Below are positions 1-9,216 of a stretch of DNA of 35,008 bases, one piece after another. Position 1 is the first letter of the stretch. The number at the start of each line of letters is the position of its first letter. Under the pieces are notes generated by a model. The model made no database searches. It had not been told where the DNA came from and was given only the letters and a program-made list of their open reading frames with translations. The DNA is from an uncultured Verrucomicrobiales bacterium. Lineage in GTDB: Bacteria > Verrucomicrobiota > Verrucomicrobiia > Verrucomicrobiales > Akkermansiaceae. The stretch covers positions 1-35,008 of the forward strand of contig CAKZMG010000005.1 in assembly GCA_937128235.1 (NCBI GenBank), in the 5' to 3' direction. Both the position numbers and the translations under genes were made by a program.

Positions 1-1741
1 AGCCATTGAATGTGCTGCTGTTGTCAGGGTCATGCTCATTTACAGTGTAGCTATCTAACAGAACCTTCTTACCCGCTAACAATGTCTTCAAAGCCTCGCT
101 ATCTGGCAAACAGTTGAAATCCCCCAATAACACCACGCGCTCCCCTTTGTGGCTCTTGATTCTACTCAGTATCAATGCCGCTGACAGTTGCCTAGATTTC
201 TCTGATCTATGATCAAAGTGAGCATTATAGACACGCAACGACTTTCCTGATTTATCCTTCAGCCGAACCCAAGTGCACATCCTAGGAATACCGTTCCCCC
301 ATGATTTAGAACCCGGTTTTTCAGGCGTATCGGACAGCCAGAAATGGCCATGATCCACTTTCTCCCATTCATCCCTACGGAAAAAAATCGGCACATGCTC
401 ACCACTCGATTTCCCATCATTGCGTCCCACCCCCACGTAAGCATATGCATGCATCACCGCCTTCAAGTCGTCGAGCTGACTGGGCAACACTTCTTGAAAA
501 CCTACGATGCTAGGCTTCTTAATTTCGGCCGACATGATCGGCAACCGATTCGACCAATGCCTACTTTTATCTTTATCCCCACCCTCATAACGAATGTTGT
601 AGCTCATGATGTCTACCGAGCCTTTTTCAGACTTCTTTTCTCCGGGAAACAATATCCACATCGGGCTCTCTAACTCAACGGCATGAGCTGTCTTAGCCAG
701 CAAACCAGTCACAGCATCACGCGAATGCACCACCACTTGGTTCGCTTTCTGACCCGCTACCAACAACCATTTCCCACTAGGAGAAATCCCAAAATGCCTA
801 GGAATCCAGACACCTGTTGGCTGTTCTTGGATGATGCTGAGATCGGCAGTCTTGAGGACTGAAATGACATCGCGTTTCTTGTTCTCCAAGTCTCTGCAGG
901 CCGCATAGATATATTTCCCCTCCGCTGAAAGTTGGATTTCCGAACACGTCATGCCTCCTCCACCTTCGGCTATTTCAGCCATCACTGGCTTGGTGGTTTC
1001 TAATGCCAACGCACCTGATTTCTCATCCCTAGCGAACTGCGAGATAGTGAGCGTGAGTTCATTGAGCACATAGATTTTTTTAGCATCATGCGAGAGCACC
1101 ATGTGACGGGGACCACTACCTGGAGGCAAGTCCGCAGAGCCGCTAGAGGTAAGTTTTCCGGAGTCGGAATCTAGTTTATAAATCATCACCTTATCGATCC
1201 CGAGATCTGCTGCGTAAACAAATTTCCCATCAGAAGTGCCATAGATAGAATGCGCATGAGGCTTCTTCTGGCGCGTAGGGTGGACACTGGCTCCCACATG
1301 CTGATGCATACTCGCGGTTGGTGATATCTTACCACCCGCATCTATTTTAAAACTAGCAACGCTCCCGCTCGAATAATTAGCGACAAACAAGTTTTCTGAT
1401 TTCGCATCCAGAGAAACATGACATGGTCCAGCACCCATCGAGCTTTGCTGGCTGAGTAACTCTAAGCCACCATCTGCTTGCCTAGCAAATGAAGCCACGA
1501 AACCGGTTTTCTCCCCCTTTACTCTTCCTGTAGCGAAGATCACTTTCTTATCCTTAGAAATTGCCAGCGAGCCTGGACTAGGAGTTTTCACCGCAATTTT
1601 CAGTCCCGTGAGTTCCCCTGTTTTAGTATCTAACAGAGCATAGGAAATACCCTCCTGAGATCCGCTCCCTAAATATACCGGTATCTTCTCAGCATATAAC
1701 TGTGATACTAGGAGAGTGCTGATGAATGTTGTTTTTATCAT
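1..1741 (-). CDS. Lactonase-type beta-propeller fused to an endonuclease/exonuclease/phosphatase domain (3' end outside window)
   Basis: This is an open frame of 580 codons on the minus strand. It starts at ATG 1741-1739 and runs off the window edge, so it has no stop here. It begins with a signal peptide (MIKTTFISTLLVSQLYA). Residues about 20-360 read as a 6-phosphogluconolactonase-like seven-bladed propeller, with blade motifs such as PGSLAISKDKK, GPCHVSLDAKS, PHAHSIYGTSDGK, GPRHMVLSHDAKK and PRHFGISPSGKWLLVAG. From about residue 370 a metal-dependent EEP hydrolase follows, with MSYNIRYEGG, VGFQEVLPSQ (metal-binding Glu), NAHFDH and GDFNCLPDSEAL (Asp/Asn). I checked the frame across the junction (603-685) and it is continuous. 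The substrate is unknown; sugar or phosphoester hydrolysis in the periplasm is inferred. The EEP domain should end soon beyond position 1. Confidence 0.85.
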   Translation of the reverse strand, partial: MIKTTFISTLLVSQLYAEKIPVYLGSGSQEGISYALLDTKTGELTGLKIAVKTPSPGSLAISKDKKVIFATGRVKGEKTGFVASFARQADGGLELLSQQSSMGAGPCHVSLDAKSENLFVANYSSGSVASFKIDAGGKISPTASMHQHVGASVHPTRQKKPHAHSIYGTSDGKFVYAADLGIDKVMIYKLDSDSGKLTSSGSADLPPGSGPRHMVLSHDAKKIYVLNELTLTISQFARDEKSGALALETTKPVMAEIAEGGGGMTCSEIQLSAEGKYIYAACRDLENKKRDVISVLKTADLSIIQEQPTGVWIPRHFGISPSGKWLLVAGQKANQVVVHSRDAVTGLLAKTAHAVELESPMWILFPGEKKSEKGSVDIMSYNIRYEGGDKDKSRHWSNRLPIMSAEIKKPSIVGFQEVLPSQLDDLKAVMHAYAYVGVGRNDGKSSGEHVPIFFRRDEWEKVDHGHFWLSDTPEKPGSKSWGNGIPRMCTWVRLKDKSGKSLRVYNAHFDHRSEKSRQLSAALILSRIKSHKGERVVLLGDFNCLPDSEALKTLLAGKKVLLDSYTVNEHDPDNSSTFNG

Positions 1742-1839
1742 TCTTGGAGATTGTCAGAAATTGCATGACATACCAAACATAAAAAAATCATACTTCTATG
1801 CTTTTATCCTCTCACCTTTACGCTATAGATTCCCTTGAT

Positions 1840-3114
1840 ATGAAAAGAGAAACATTATGCCTCCACGGTGGCCAGCAGCCAGACCCTACTACCAACTCAA
1901 GAGCAGTTCCCGTTTATAGAACCGCATCTTACGTTTTTGACTCCACAGAACACGCGGCTAATCTCTTTGCCCTTAAAGAGCTGGGAAATATCTACACCAG
2001 ACTCATGAACCCTACCACTGATGTGTTAGAAAAGCGCGTGGCTCTTCTGGAAGGCGCACATGAGCTAGGCGGACTCGCAGTTGCATCTGGGACATCAGCC
2101 ATTTTCTACGCTATCATTAATCTAGCGCAAGCTGGCGATAACATCATTTCATCTGCTAACCTCTACGGAGGAACCTACACTCAGTTCAATGACATCCTCC
2201 CAGCGCTCGGCATCAAGGTGAAATTTGTCAACGCGAATAACCCAGATGAAATCAAAGCTGCGATCGATGATAAAACTCGTGCCGTATTTACGGAAACTAT
2301 TTCTAACCCAGCTTCTGAAGTCATGGATCTGGAGATGATGGCAGACATTGCACACGCGCACGGGCTTCCGCTTATCGTGGACTCCACATTCTCTACTCCA
2401 CACCTCTGCCGCCCTATCGAGCACGGTGCAGACATCGTAGTTCACTCGCTTACCAAGTGGCTCGGTGGTCATGGCACAGCCATCGGTGGCATCGTCATTG
2501 ACTCTGGGAAATTCAACTGGGCAGCTGGCAAGCATCCACTCTTTGACACCCCAGACACCTCCTACCACGGACTCCGCTGGGGGCATGATCTACCAGAGCC
2601 ACTCGCCCCACTGGCATACATCCTGCGCATGAGAACAGTGCCGCTCAGAAATCTCGGAGCATGTATCTCACCAGACAACTCATGGCATGCCCTCCAAGGC
2701 ATAGAAACCCTCCACATCCGCATGGACAGACACTGCGAAAACGCACTCGCAGTAGCTAAGCACCTCCAGAGCCATCCGTCCGTGGAGTGGGTGAAATTTC
2801 CAGGACTAGAAGGCGATGCCGAATATCAACGAAACCAGAAATACCAAGCCGGAAAAGGCGGATCAGTCGTCACCTTCGAGATCAAAGGCGGGCAAGAATC
2901 AGGCAAGAAATTCATCGAAAGCCTCAGCCTATTCTCACACCTCGCAAACGTAGGTGATGCAAAATCACTCGCCATCCACCCAGCCTCCACCACTCATTCA
3001 CAACTCAACCCTGAGCAGCAAGCATCAGGAGGAATCAGCCCAGGACTCATCCGTTTATCCATCGGCATCGAGCACATCGATGACATCATCGCAGACATAG
3101 ACTCTGCCCTCTAG
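1840..3114 (+). CDS. metY: O-acetylhomoserine sulfhydrylase (PLP-dependent Cys/Met metabolism family)
   Basis: The product of 424 aa makes homocysteine from O-acetylhomoserine and sulfide. The N-terminus (ETLCLHGGQQPDPTTNSRA) and the YRTASYVFDSTEHAANLFAL segment are typical of MetY rather than the shorter MetB/MetC enzymes. The family length is about 425-430 aa. The PLP lysine is K206 in SLTKWLGGHGTAIGG, and SGTSAIF sits at 83-89. An upstream in-frame ATG at 1798 would add 14 unconserved residues, so I chose 1840. The gene is divergent from the lactonase-EEP gene. The partner gene metX lies near 30.4-31.6 kb. Related gamma-lyases of this fold cannot be fully excluded. Confidence 0.88.
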   Translation: MKRETLCLHGGQQPDPTTNSRAVPVYRTASYVFDSTEHAANLFALKELGNIYTRLMNPTTDVLEKRVALLEGAHELGGLAVASGTSAIFYAIINLAQAGDNIISSANLYGGTYTQFNDILPALGIKVKFVNANNPDEIKAAIDDKTRAVFTETISNPASEVMDLEMMADIAHAHGLPLIVDSTFSTPHLCRPIEHGADIVVHSLTKWLGGHGTAIGGIVIDSGKFNWAAGKHPLFDTPDTSYHGLRWGHDLPEPLAPLAYILRMRTVPLRNLGACISPDNSWHALQGIETLHIRMDRHCENALAVAKHLQSHPSVEWVKFPGLEGDAEYQRNQKYQAGKGGSVVTFEIKGGQESGKKFIESLSLFSHLANVGDAKSLAIHPASTTHSQLNPEQQASGGISPGLIRLSIGIEHIDDIIADIDSAL

Positions 3115-3126
3115 TTCAAGCAATTT

Positions 3127-3168
3127 CAAATTACCAATCTCAAATCTCAAATCTCAAATCAAAATCCA
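3127..3168. repeat. Short heptamer repeat tract (CAAATCT-type)
   Basis: About six 7-bp units lie in register between metY and the DAHP synthase gene: CAAATTA, CCAATCT, CAAATCT twice, CAAATCA and AAATCCA. The tract ends a few bases before the aroG start. A second heptamer tract with AAATAAC units lies at 21527-21561. The function is unknown; the tract could be a slippage product or an A-rich translation leader. Confidence 0.6.
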
Positions 3169-3173
3169 AACTC

Positions 3174-4211
3174 ATGCAAGTATCCGACCTACACATCACC
3201 AAAAACGTTCCCCTCCCCGCTCCTGCATTTCTTCAATCAGAAGTAGCACGAAACGATAAGCAAGCCGCCTTCATGGCTGAGTCTCGTTCGGTCATCCGCA
3301 ATATCCTCAACGGAACCGATTCCAGATTCCTCCTCATCGTGGGACCATGCTCCATCCATGACACCAGCGCGGGCATCGAGTATGCGAAGCGTCTCGCTAA
3401 GCTCGCGGAAGAAGTCCAAGACAAAATCTACATCGTCATGCGTGTTTACTTCGAGAAGCCACGCACCACAGTGGGATGGAAAGGTCTTATCATGGACCCA
3501 AATCTCGATGGCACAGACGACATCGCAGCCGGGCTTAAAGTAGCTCGCACATTCTTGCGCGAAGTCATAGACCTCGGACTCCCAACAGCCACCGAGCTCC
3601 TAGACCCTATCACTCCGCAATACATCGCGGATCTCATCTCGTGGTCAGCCATCGGAGCACGCACTACCGAGAGCCAGACGCACCGCCAAATGGCATCCGG
3701 ACTCTCCATGCCGCTAGGATTTAAAAACACCACCACCGGTGACCTCATCGCGGCAGTAAACGCCATCAATGCCGCCACTCAACCACAAACATTCTTAGGA
3801 GTTTCTGAGCAAGGCGTGGCTTCTGCCGTGACCACTTCTGGAAATCCGGACTGCCACATCATTCTCCGTGGCGGTGACACTGGGCCGAACTACTCAGCCG
3901 AGCATGTGGCTGACACCGTGGAAAAACTTACCTCTAAGGGAGCGTGCAGCAGCATCATGATCGATGCCTCACACGCAAACTGTGAGAAGAACCACGAGCT
4001 CATGCCAGATGTTTACCGAGACATCGTTAAACAACGTGCCTCAGGAGATAATAAGATCATCGGAGCGATGTTAGAAAGCCATCTCGTAGCTGGAGCGCAG
4101 AAATTTCCACAACCTCTAACAGATCTCATCTACGGTCAGTCCATCACCGATAAATGCATAGACTGGGACACCACAGAGCAGCTTGTGAAAGAAACACAAG
4201 CCGCACTTTAG
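3174..4211 (+). CDS. aroG: 3-deoxy-7-phosphoheptulonate (DAHP) synthase, class I (AroF/G/H type)
   Basis: The product of 345 aa condenses phosphoenolpyruvate and erythrose-4-phosphate in the first step of the shikimate pathway. Family motifs are present: GPCSIH at 57-62 (metal-binding Cys), EKPRTTVGWKG at 93-103, GARTTESQTHRQMASGLSMP, ILRGGDTGPNY and MIDASHANCEKNH. The length matches AroG/F/H of enterobacteria (about 350 aa). An N-terminal extension with potential for aromatic amino acid feedback is present, but which amino acid inhibits it cannot be read from the sequence. The gene is co-directional with metY, 59 bp downstream, and separated from it by the heptamer tract. Two hairpins follow the stop codon. 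Confidence 0.95.
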   Translation: MQVSDLHITKNVPLPAPAFLQSEVARNDKQAAFMAESRSVIRNILNGTDSRFLLIVGPCSIHDTSAGIEYAKRLAKLAEEVQDKIYIVMRVYFEKPRTTVGWKGLIMDPNLDGTDDIAAGLKVARTFLREVIDLGLPTATELLDPITPQYIADLISWSAIGARTTESQTHRQMASGLSMPLGFKNTTTGDLIAAVNAINAATQPQTFLGVSEQGVASAVTTSGNPDCHIILRGGDTGPNYSAEHVADTVEKLTSKGACSSIMIDASHANCEKNHELMPDVYRDIVKQRASGDNKIIGAMLESHLVAGAQKFPQPLTDLIYGQSITDKCIDWDTTEQLVKETQAAL

Positions 4212-4218
4212 TCAGTAG

Positions 4219-4265
4219 CTGTGGCTTCCAGCCACAGTCCGTCCCTGCTGCATCTTGCAGCAGGG
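4219..4265. repeat. Double palindrome between convergent aroG and ald
   Basis: Two perfect hairpins lie back to back. The first has an 8-bp stem (CTGTGGCT/AGCCACAG, 4219-4226 with 4230-4237) and a TCC loop. The second has a 9-bp stem (CCCTGCTGC/GCAGCAGGG, 4243-4251 with 4257-4265) and an ATCTT loop. No T-tract follows on either strand, so these are not classical intrinsic terminators. They could stop both converging transcripts or be a REP-like interspersed element. Confidence 0.7.
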
Positions 4266-4275
4266 TCACCTCCAA

Positions 4276-5382
4276 CTAAAACAGCGTAGTAGGATCCACA
4301 TAATCCATCCCATGCGCAGACGCTACAGGCTCACAAGTCACCTTGCCAGCCATGCAGTTGATCCCGCCAATAAGTTGCTCGCGTTTAGCACTAGCCTCCT
4401 GCACTCCTGAGTCCGCGATCAAAGCTGTCCAGTTATGTGTCACATTATTCAGAGCCTGAGTAGCCGTTCTGGAATAGGCACCTGGCATATTTGCCACACA
4501 GTAGTGCACCACACCTTCCTCGATATAAGTAGGCTCTTCATGCGTAGTCGCTCTCGTTGTTTCTGAGCATCCACCCTGATCCACAGCGATGTCCACAAAC
4601 ACAGAACCCGGCTGCATTAGCTGAAGCATCTTGCGGTTTATCAATTTAGGCGCAGCAGCACCCGGTACCAAAACAGCCCCTATCACCAAGTCCACACGCG
4701 GTAAAAGCTCAGCCAAATTTGCCTCAGTAGAAAATACAGTTCTTGCACCTTCCATCGTAATATCGAGGAATCGCATTCTATCAAAATCTACTTCTAGAAT
4801 CGTCACATCAGCACCTATACCTTTAGCTACACGAGCAGCGTTCACACCAGCCGTCCCACCGCCTATCACCACCACGCGCCCGGGCAAAACACCAGGAACT
4901 CCACCTAGGAGAATCCCGCGTCCATCATTATGCTTCGCTAAATGATATGCACCTACAATGGCAGACATACGCCCTGCTATCTCGGACATTGGCTCTAACA
5001 GAGGTAAGGTTTTATTCACCTTGATCGTCTCGTAGGCGATGCATGTGGCACCAGTCGCTGCCAGAGTTTCTGTTAGATGCTTATCAGCCGCTAAATGCAG
5101 ATACGTGAAGAGGATATGGTTTTCATTGAGCATCGCCACCTCAGAGGCTTGCGGCTCTTTCACCTTCACGATGAGCTGTGCTGCCGCAAAAATTTCCTCT
5201 GCCGTATCCAGCATCATAGCACCACATGAGACATATTGCTCATCACTATAGCTAGAGCCTTCGCCAGCAGATTTTTGAACGAACACCTCATGCCCGCGCC
5301 TCACTAAGTCCTGCACACAAGCAGGGATCATTGCCACTCTGTGCTCCTGATTCTTTATCTCTTTTGGAATTCCTATTTTCAT
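4276..5382 (-). CDS. ald: Alanine dehydrogenase
   Basis: The 368-aa product catalyses NAD-dependent interconversion of L-alanine with pyruvate and ammonia. The N-terminus MKIGIPKEIKNQEHRVAM is characteristic. The catalytic Lys75 (VKVKEP) and His96 (YLHLAAD) are in place. The Rossmann motif GGGTAG is at 174-179, and VDIAVDQGG plus HYCVANMPGA complete the active site. The length equals the usual 370 aa. The gene lies downstream of rex on the same strand with a gap of about 90 bp. Because Ald uses NAD(H), control by Rex is plausible, but I did not find a clear Rex operator in the gap. Confidence 0.95.
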   Translation of the reverse strand: MKIGIPKEIKNQEHRVAMIPACVQDLVRRGHEVFVQKSAGEGSSYSDEQYVSCGAMMLDTAEEIFAAAQLIVKVKEPQASEVAMLNENHILFTYLHLAADKHLTETLAATGATCIAYETIKVNKTLPLLEPMSEIAGRMSAIVGAYHLAKHNDGRGILLGGVPGVLPGRVVVIGGGTAGVNAARVAKGIGADVTILEVDFDRMRFLDITMEGARTVFSTEANLAELLPRVDLVIGAVLVPGAAAPKLINRKMLQLMQPGSVFVDIAVDQGGCSETTRATTHEEPTYIEEGVVHYCVANMPGAYSRTATQALNNVTHNWTALIADSGVQEASAKREQLIGGINCMAGKVTCEPVASAHGMDYVDPTTLF

Positions 5383-5472
5383 ATTGAGTTAAATATTGGC
5401 AGAATTCACCCAGCGATAAACAAAAAATTCATTTTAAGCTAAATCTACATACTGGCACTACAAAGATGCACA

Positions 5473-6099
5473 TTATTGATCAATAAAGTAACTCAAACTC
5501 TCAAGCTCCATCGCCAAATCCACTCGCGTCACCACCACATGATCTGGCACCTGCAGAATCGTAGGTGAGAAATTTAATATCCCCTGAACCCCAGCATCAA
5601 CCACCACATTCGCCACCTCTTGACCATACTGCGCAGGAACACAAAGTATCGCCATCCTCACCCCATTTTTCTTAATAAATGGAATCATCTCATCATCATG
5701 CATCAGCGGAACCGAGACCTCCTTCTGCTTTAACACCTCTGGATTCGTATCAAACGCCGCCAACACCTCGAAGCCCTCCTTCTTGAAGCCATCATAGTGT
5801 AAAAGCGCACGCCCCAAATTTCCCACACCCACCAGAATCACCGGCTGCAAGGTCGCGCGTCCCAGCACATCACGGATCGTCTCTAACAACAGCTCCACTG
5901 GATAACCCAGCCCCCGCGTCCCCAGCTGCCCGAAGTAAGCCAGATCTTTTCGCAGCTGAGCCGGCTTCACATTCGCAGCCTGAGCCAGCGAGTTAGAACT
6001 CACCGTCTCCATCGCATTCTCATGCAGACGCTGCAAGCACCTACTATAAGTCGACAACCTATAAATCGTCTTCTTTGGAATATCTACTTTACCATCCAC
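5473..6099 (-). CDS. rex: Redox-sensing transcriptional repressor Rex
   Basis: The 208-aa product is a repressor that senses the NADH/NAD+ ratio and normally controls fermentative and respiratory genes. Residues about 7-80 form the winged helix with the KDLAYFGQLGTRGLGY recognition region. A Rossmann domain follows with GVGNLG at 91-96, FDTNPE, and the C-terminal domain-swap helix ending DLAMELESLSYFIDQ. The length is typical (about 210 aa). It sits 44 bp downstream of lpxI on the same strand, so it may be cotranscribed with it, and upstream of ald. Confidence 0.95.
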   Translation of the reverse strand: MDGKVDIPKKTIYRLSTYSRCLQRLHENAMETVSSNSLAQAANVKPAQLRKDLAYFGQLGTRGLGYPVELLLETIRDVLGRATLQPVILVGVGNLGRALLHYDGFKKEGFEVLAAFDTNPEVLKQKEVSVPLMHDDEMIPFIKKNGVRMAILCVPAQYGQEVANVVVDAGVQGILNFSPTILQVPDHVVVTRVDLAMELESLSYFIDQ

Positions 6100-6143
6100 A
6101 TTAACAACTTGCCCTGTTCAGCTCAATCGTCAATGACCAAAAC

Positions 6144-6953
6144 TTATAACGCCACAATCGTGACTCCTTTATCCTTACAGATTTTCTCCACATCACCCTT
6201 GCCTAAAATAAGCGTCCGCTTCGCTTCACAAGCTATTACCTTCACCCCAGCCTCACTACACGCCTCTATCGTTCGCGTGCCTAGACACGGCACATCAAAT
6301 CTGAAATCTTGATTCGGTTTACTCACTTTTGCCAGCGTGCAGCTCTTTCCTCTCCCTAGTTTCCCACCACGCTTAATACACTCATCCGTGCCCTCAAACG
6401 CCTCAACTGCCAGCACCGTGCCATGCCGCACCACCACACTCTGACCTATATCTAATCTGCTGCTCTCCTTCGCTATCTCGAACCCATACTCAGCATCCTC
6501 CTGCTGACGTTTCTTCAATTTCGGTCCACACACATGCCCTGGCTCAGGCAATAAATCATCCAGATAAGTCGTCGCATTGATCAGCTCTATTCCATCCTTA
6601 TCCAGCTCATCCGCTATCGCTCCGAAGAGCGTCTCCGCATTCCTCTTCTTCACCCTAGCCAGCATCAGCAAGATCCGCATATCTGGCCTCAGATCAAACA
6701 AATTCTTAGGAGCAATCTGCCCCACCATGATCGCACGCGTCACACCCTCGCGTTTAAAAAACTTAATAATCTTACTCAGCTGCCCGACCCGAAACCACTC
6801 TATCTCATCCACCTTCTCGCCCAGATCCTCTTTCGTCTCACCATTAAAAGCAGCAGCCACCAGCTTACACCCCGGCTCATTCTTCCTAGCCGCAGCCGCA
6901 AACGTCTCTGGGTAAATCCCATTCCCTGATATAATCCCTATTGTTTCCCTCAT
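6144..6953 (-). CDS. lpxI: UDP-2,3-diacylglucosamine diphosphatase LpxI
   Basis: The 269-aa product hydrolyses UDP-2,3-diacylglucosamine to lipid X in lipid A synthesis and replaces LpxH in many bacteria. The N-terminus IGIISGNGIYPETFAAAARK is the LpxI nucleotide-sugar-binding region. FKREGVTRAIMVGQI, LDDLLPEPGHVCGPKLKKR, GQSVVVRHGTVLAVEAFEGT and DVPCLGTRTIEACSEAGVK all match the family. I placed the start at ATG 6953, because the longer frame to 7001 adds 16 unconserved residues. It indicates a lipid A-containing outer membrane. It lies upstream of rex and divergent from the PEP-CTERM gene. The 261-bp divergent spacer is very A/T-rich with several A-tracts, and I saw no convincing promoter or RNA motif in it. 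Confidence 0.93.
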   Translation of the reverse strand: MRETIGIISGNGIYPETFAAAARKNEPGCKLVAAAFNGETKEDLGEKVDEIEWFRVGQLSKIIKFFKREGVTRAIMVGQIAPKNLFDLRPDMRILLMLARVKKRNAETLFGAIADELDKDGIELINATTYLDDLLPEPGHVCGPKLKKRQQEDAEYGFEIAKESSRLDIGQSVVVRHGTVLAVEAFEGTDECIKRGGKLGRGKSCTLAKVSKPNQDFRFDVPCLGTRTIEACSEAGVKVIACEAKRTLILGKGDVEKICKDKGVTIVAL

Positions 6954-7214
6954 CTGCACAGAGGATAATTCATTCGCTCTCAGTCCTGCAATGCAAAACA
7001 ATTTACTTAAGAATATTTAACCAAAATAATCTGTATTACCCTCTAAAATTACTTCACAGAAAAAACACCAACTCAAACTCAACTCATTATCTACAAGCAA
7101 GTTAAAAAATATCAAACCCAAAAAAACCACCTTACATAATACTACTTATTAAAAAAAGATTTACTATCAGGCTTTCACAGCAATAAAATTTGGTTCAACC
7201 CCAATAATAATAAT

Positions 7215-8087
7215 ATGAAAAATAAATTAATTATCTCCCTAATTACAAGTCTTGTTATTACAAGCACTTCCTCAGCCCAATGCCTCGGACCAGGAGAAGC
7301 TACATCTATAAGTTCCAATAGAGCATTTAATGGTACAGGCACTCTAAGAGACACTTCTGCTAATAGTCCTTACAATGGAGGTGCTTCCTTCCAAGGAACT
7401 TACAGATACACAGGAGCAAGTGTTAGAACTAACACTTGGAACACTACCAATGATGCTATAAACATCAATCAAACTTGGGATACTACAGTTAACTTTAGCC
7501 CCACTGGTGGTTTAGCTGAATTCACAACCCATGTCGGAAACGCTAACAGAACATCTTGGTCTTGGAGGGATAACACATCAGGCAATTTCTTCACTATTGC
7601 GCTAAGGCAAGCAAACGCAGCCAACCCCACACTTCAATTTAGTTGGAATGATGGAACCACTACAAACACCGTCGATGTTGCCTCGTTCACTAATGGACAA
7701 GCAGAGTCTCTCACCTTTGAATTTGGGCCTTCTGCAAGTAATACCAACGGTTTCGACATTACATGGAATTCTACTGGCAACTTGTTAAATAGCACTTACA
7801 CATCTACATTCACGCATGTTGACGCAACGCTTGCAAACGCTTCTGACATTTCCCACTCATACTCAAATCTATCACAAGCAGCTTGGTTTGAAGTAATAGA
7901 TCCTGTGACGGGGGCTAGAACAACTGCAATACGTAACGCTTCTCTCGGCTTACAAGGCTTTGTTGATCCAGATAATCCTAATGGTCCTACAATAAAAAAC
8001 TATGGTCCTTGCCCTACACCAGAGCCTTCATCTAGTATGCTAATCATGCTTGGAGCCTTCTTTGGAGTATTTCGAAGAAGACGCTAG
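7215..8087 (+). CDS. PEP-CTERM sorting-domain protein (exosortase substrate)
   Basis: The 290-aa secreted protein has a signal peptide (residues 1-21, ending TSSAQ) and a long Ser/Thr/Asn-rich, probably beta-rich body. The C-terminus is a PEP-CTERM signal: PEPSSS, a hydrophobic segment (MLIMLGAFFGVF) and RRRR at the end. Such proteins are cleaved by an exosortase and delivered to the surface or an extracellular matrix. The exosortase gene is not in this window. Codon use is more A/T-rich than in ruvB next door. The gene is flanked by an A/T-rich divergent spacer and a strong terminator, so it is probably a single-gene unit. The body shows no domain I recognise. Confidence 0.9.
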   Translation: MKNKLIISLITSLVITSTSSAQCLGPGEATSISSNRAFNGTGTLRDTSANSPYNGGASFQGTYRYTGASVRTNTWNTTNDAININQTWDTTVNFSPTGGLAEFTTHVGNANRTSWSWRDNTSGNFFTIALRQANAANPTLQFSWNDGTTTNTVDVASFTNGQAESLTFEFGPSASNTNGFDITWNSTGNLLNSTYTSTFTHVDATLANASDISHSYSNLSQAAWFEVIDPVTGARTTAIRNASLGLQGFVDPDNPNGPTIKNYGPCPTPEPSSSMLIMLGAFFGVFRRRR

Positions 8088-8112
8088 TATATAGCAGAAT
8101 AACTACAATTTT

Positions 8113-8143
8113 AAAATAGCTCTCAATTGAGAGCTATTTTTTT
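8113..8143 (+). terminator. Rho-independent terminator after the PEP-CTERM gene
   Basis: A perfect 12-bp stem (AAAATAGCTCTC at 8113-8124 with GAGAGCTATTTT at 8129-8140) surrounds an AATT loop. It is followed by a run of T residues to 8143. Confidence 0.92.
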
Positions 8144-8199
8144 GTCCTTTTATAAACACATCCTTGTAAAAAAAACTCACTCCCCTAAAGCTCTAAGAA

Positions 8200-9216
8200 A
8201 TGGATGACTCCACATACGATAAAACCTCTCAAGTCCACGATGCTAACTACGAGCAATCCCTCCGCCCGCCCGCCTTCAGCGAGTTCCACGGTCAGGATAA
8301 AATCAAAGAACGCCTCACCCTCATGGTCGAGGCCGCACAGCAGCGCGATGACGTCCTAGAACACATCCTCCTCTCTGGTCCTCCAGGACTAGGTAAGACC
8401 ACCCTTGCCAACATCATTTCCGGAGCAGCCGGCACCCAGCTCCACACCACCTCTGGTCCCCAGATAGAAAAGGCTGGTGACCTCGCTGGCATCCTCACCA
8501 ATGTCCAAAAAGGCGACATCCTATTCATCGATGAAATTCACCGCCTCCACCCAGCCATCGAGGAATACCTCTACCCCGCCATGGAAGACTTCCGGCTAGA
8601 CATCATCATAGACTCCGGCCCATCCGCCCGCTCCATCCAGCTCAACCTACCCAAATTTACCCTAGTGGGAGCCACCACGCGCGCGGGCATGCTCACCGCT
8701 CCCCTGCGCTCGCGTTTCGGACTAGTGAACCGTCTCGACTACTACACCAAGCAAGAACTCGCAGTCATCATCGAGCGTTCCGCTGGGCTGTTAGAGATAG
8801 AAATCACAGCCGATGGAGCACTCGAAATAGCATCGCGTTCCAGAGGCACCCCCCGCATCGCCAACAACCTCCTCCGCTGGGTCAGAGACTTTGCTCAAGT
8901 CAGAGCAGACGGCACCATCAGTGCAGACATCGCCAACCAAGCACTCGCCATGATCGAGATAGACGAAGACGGCATTGATGAAATGGACAAGCGCATCCTA
9001 GAAGCCGTCATTTACAAATTCAACGGAGGTCCAGTAGGTCTCTCATCCGTAGCCGTAGCCGTAGGCGAAGATGCATCCACCCTAGAAGAAGTCCACGAGC
9101 CATTTCTCATTATGCAAGGCTTCCTAAAGCGCACCCCCCGAGGCCGCGTAGCCCTCCCCAGCGCCTACACCAAGATCGGAGTAACACCACCTAAGAACAC
9201 AGAGGAATTGTTTTAA
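8200..9216 (+). CDS. ruvB: Holliday junction branch migration ATPase RuvB
   Basis: The 338-aa hexameric AAA+ motor drives Holliday junction branch migration with RuvA. Walker [10 protein letters not shown] is at 60-68 and Walker [11 protein letters not shown] has its DE at 111-112. Sensor and arginine-finger regions ([15 protein letters not shown]) are present. The C-terminal winged helix reads [15 protein letters not shown] and [11 protein letters not shown]. The length is normal for the family. ruvA is not adjacent, and ruvC lies about 14 kb away at 23024. Codon use is noticeably more GC-rich than in the PEP-CTERM gene. Confidence 0.97.
   Translation: MDDSTYDKTSQVHDANYEQSLRPPAFSEFHGQDKIKERLTLMVEAAQQRDDVLEHILLSGPPGLGKTTLANIISGAAGTQLHTTSGPQIEKAGDLAGILTNVQKGDILFIDEIHRLHPAIEEYLYPAMEDFRLDIIIDSGPSARSIQLNLPKFTLVGATTRAGMLTAPLRSRFGLVNRLDYYTKQELAVIIERSAGLLEIEITADGALEIASRSRGTPRIANNLLRWVRDFAQVRADGTISADIANQALAMIEIDEDGIDEMDKRILEAVIYKFNGGPVGLSSVAVAVGEDASTLEEVHEPFLIMQGFLKRTPRGRVALPSAYTKIGVTPPKNTEELF

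Noticed and set aside
344-673. Plus-strand 109-aa frame
   Set aside because: It is the antisense shadow of the lactonase-EEP gene, which is open across the whole region.
1742-1839. SAM riboswitch upstream of metY
   Set aside because: The leader is under 100 bp and shows no paired elements of a known SAM riboswitch.
2149-2586. Minus-strand 145-aa frame
   Set aside because: It is opposite the catalytic core of the MetY enzyme and has no recognisable features.
5383-5472. Rex operator upstream of ald
   Set aside because: I looked for a TTGTGAA-type inverted repeat and found none convincing, so no site is claimed.
7002-7214. Sigma-54 type promoter for the PEP-CTERM gene
   Set aside because: A GG...GC pair exists near 7172 but the spacing is 8 rather than 10, so it does not fit.
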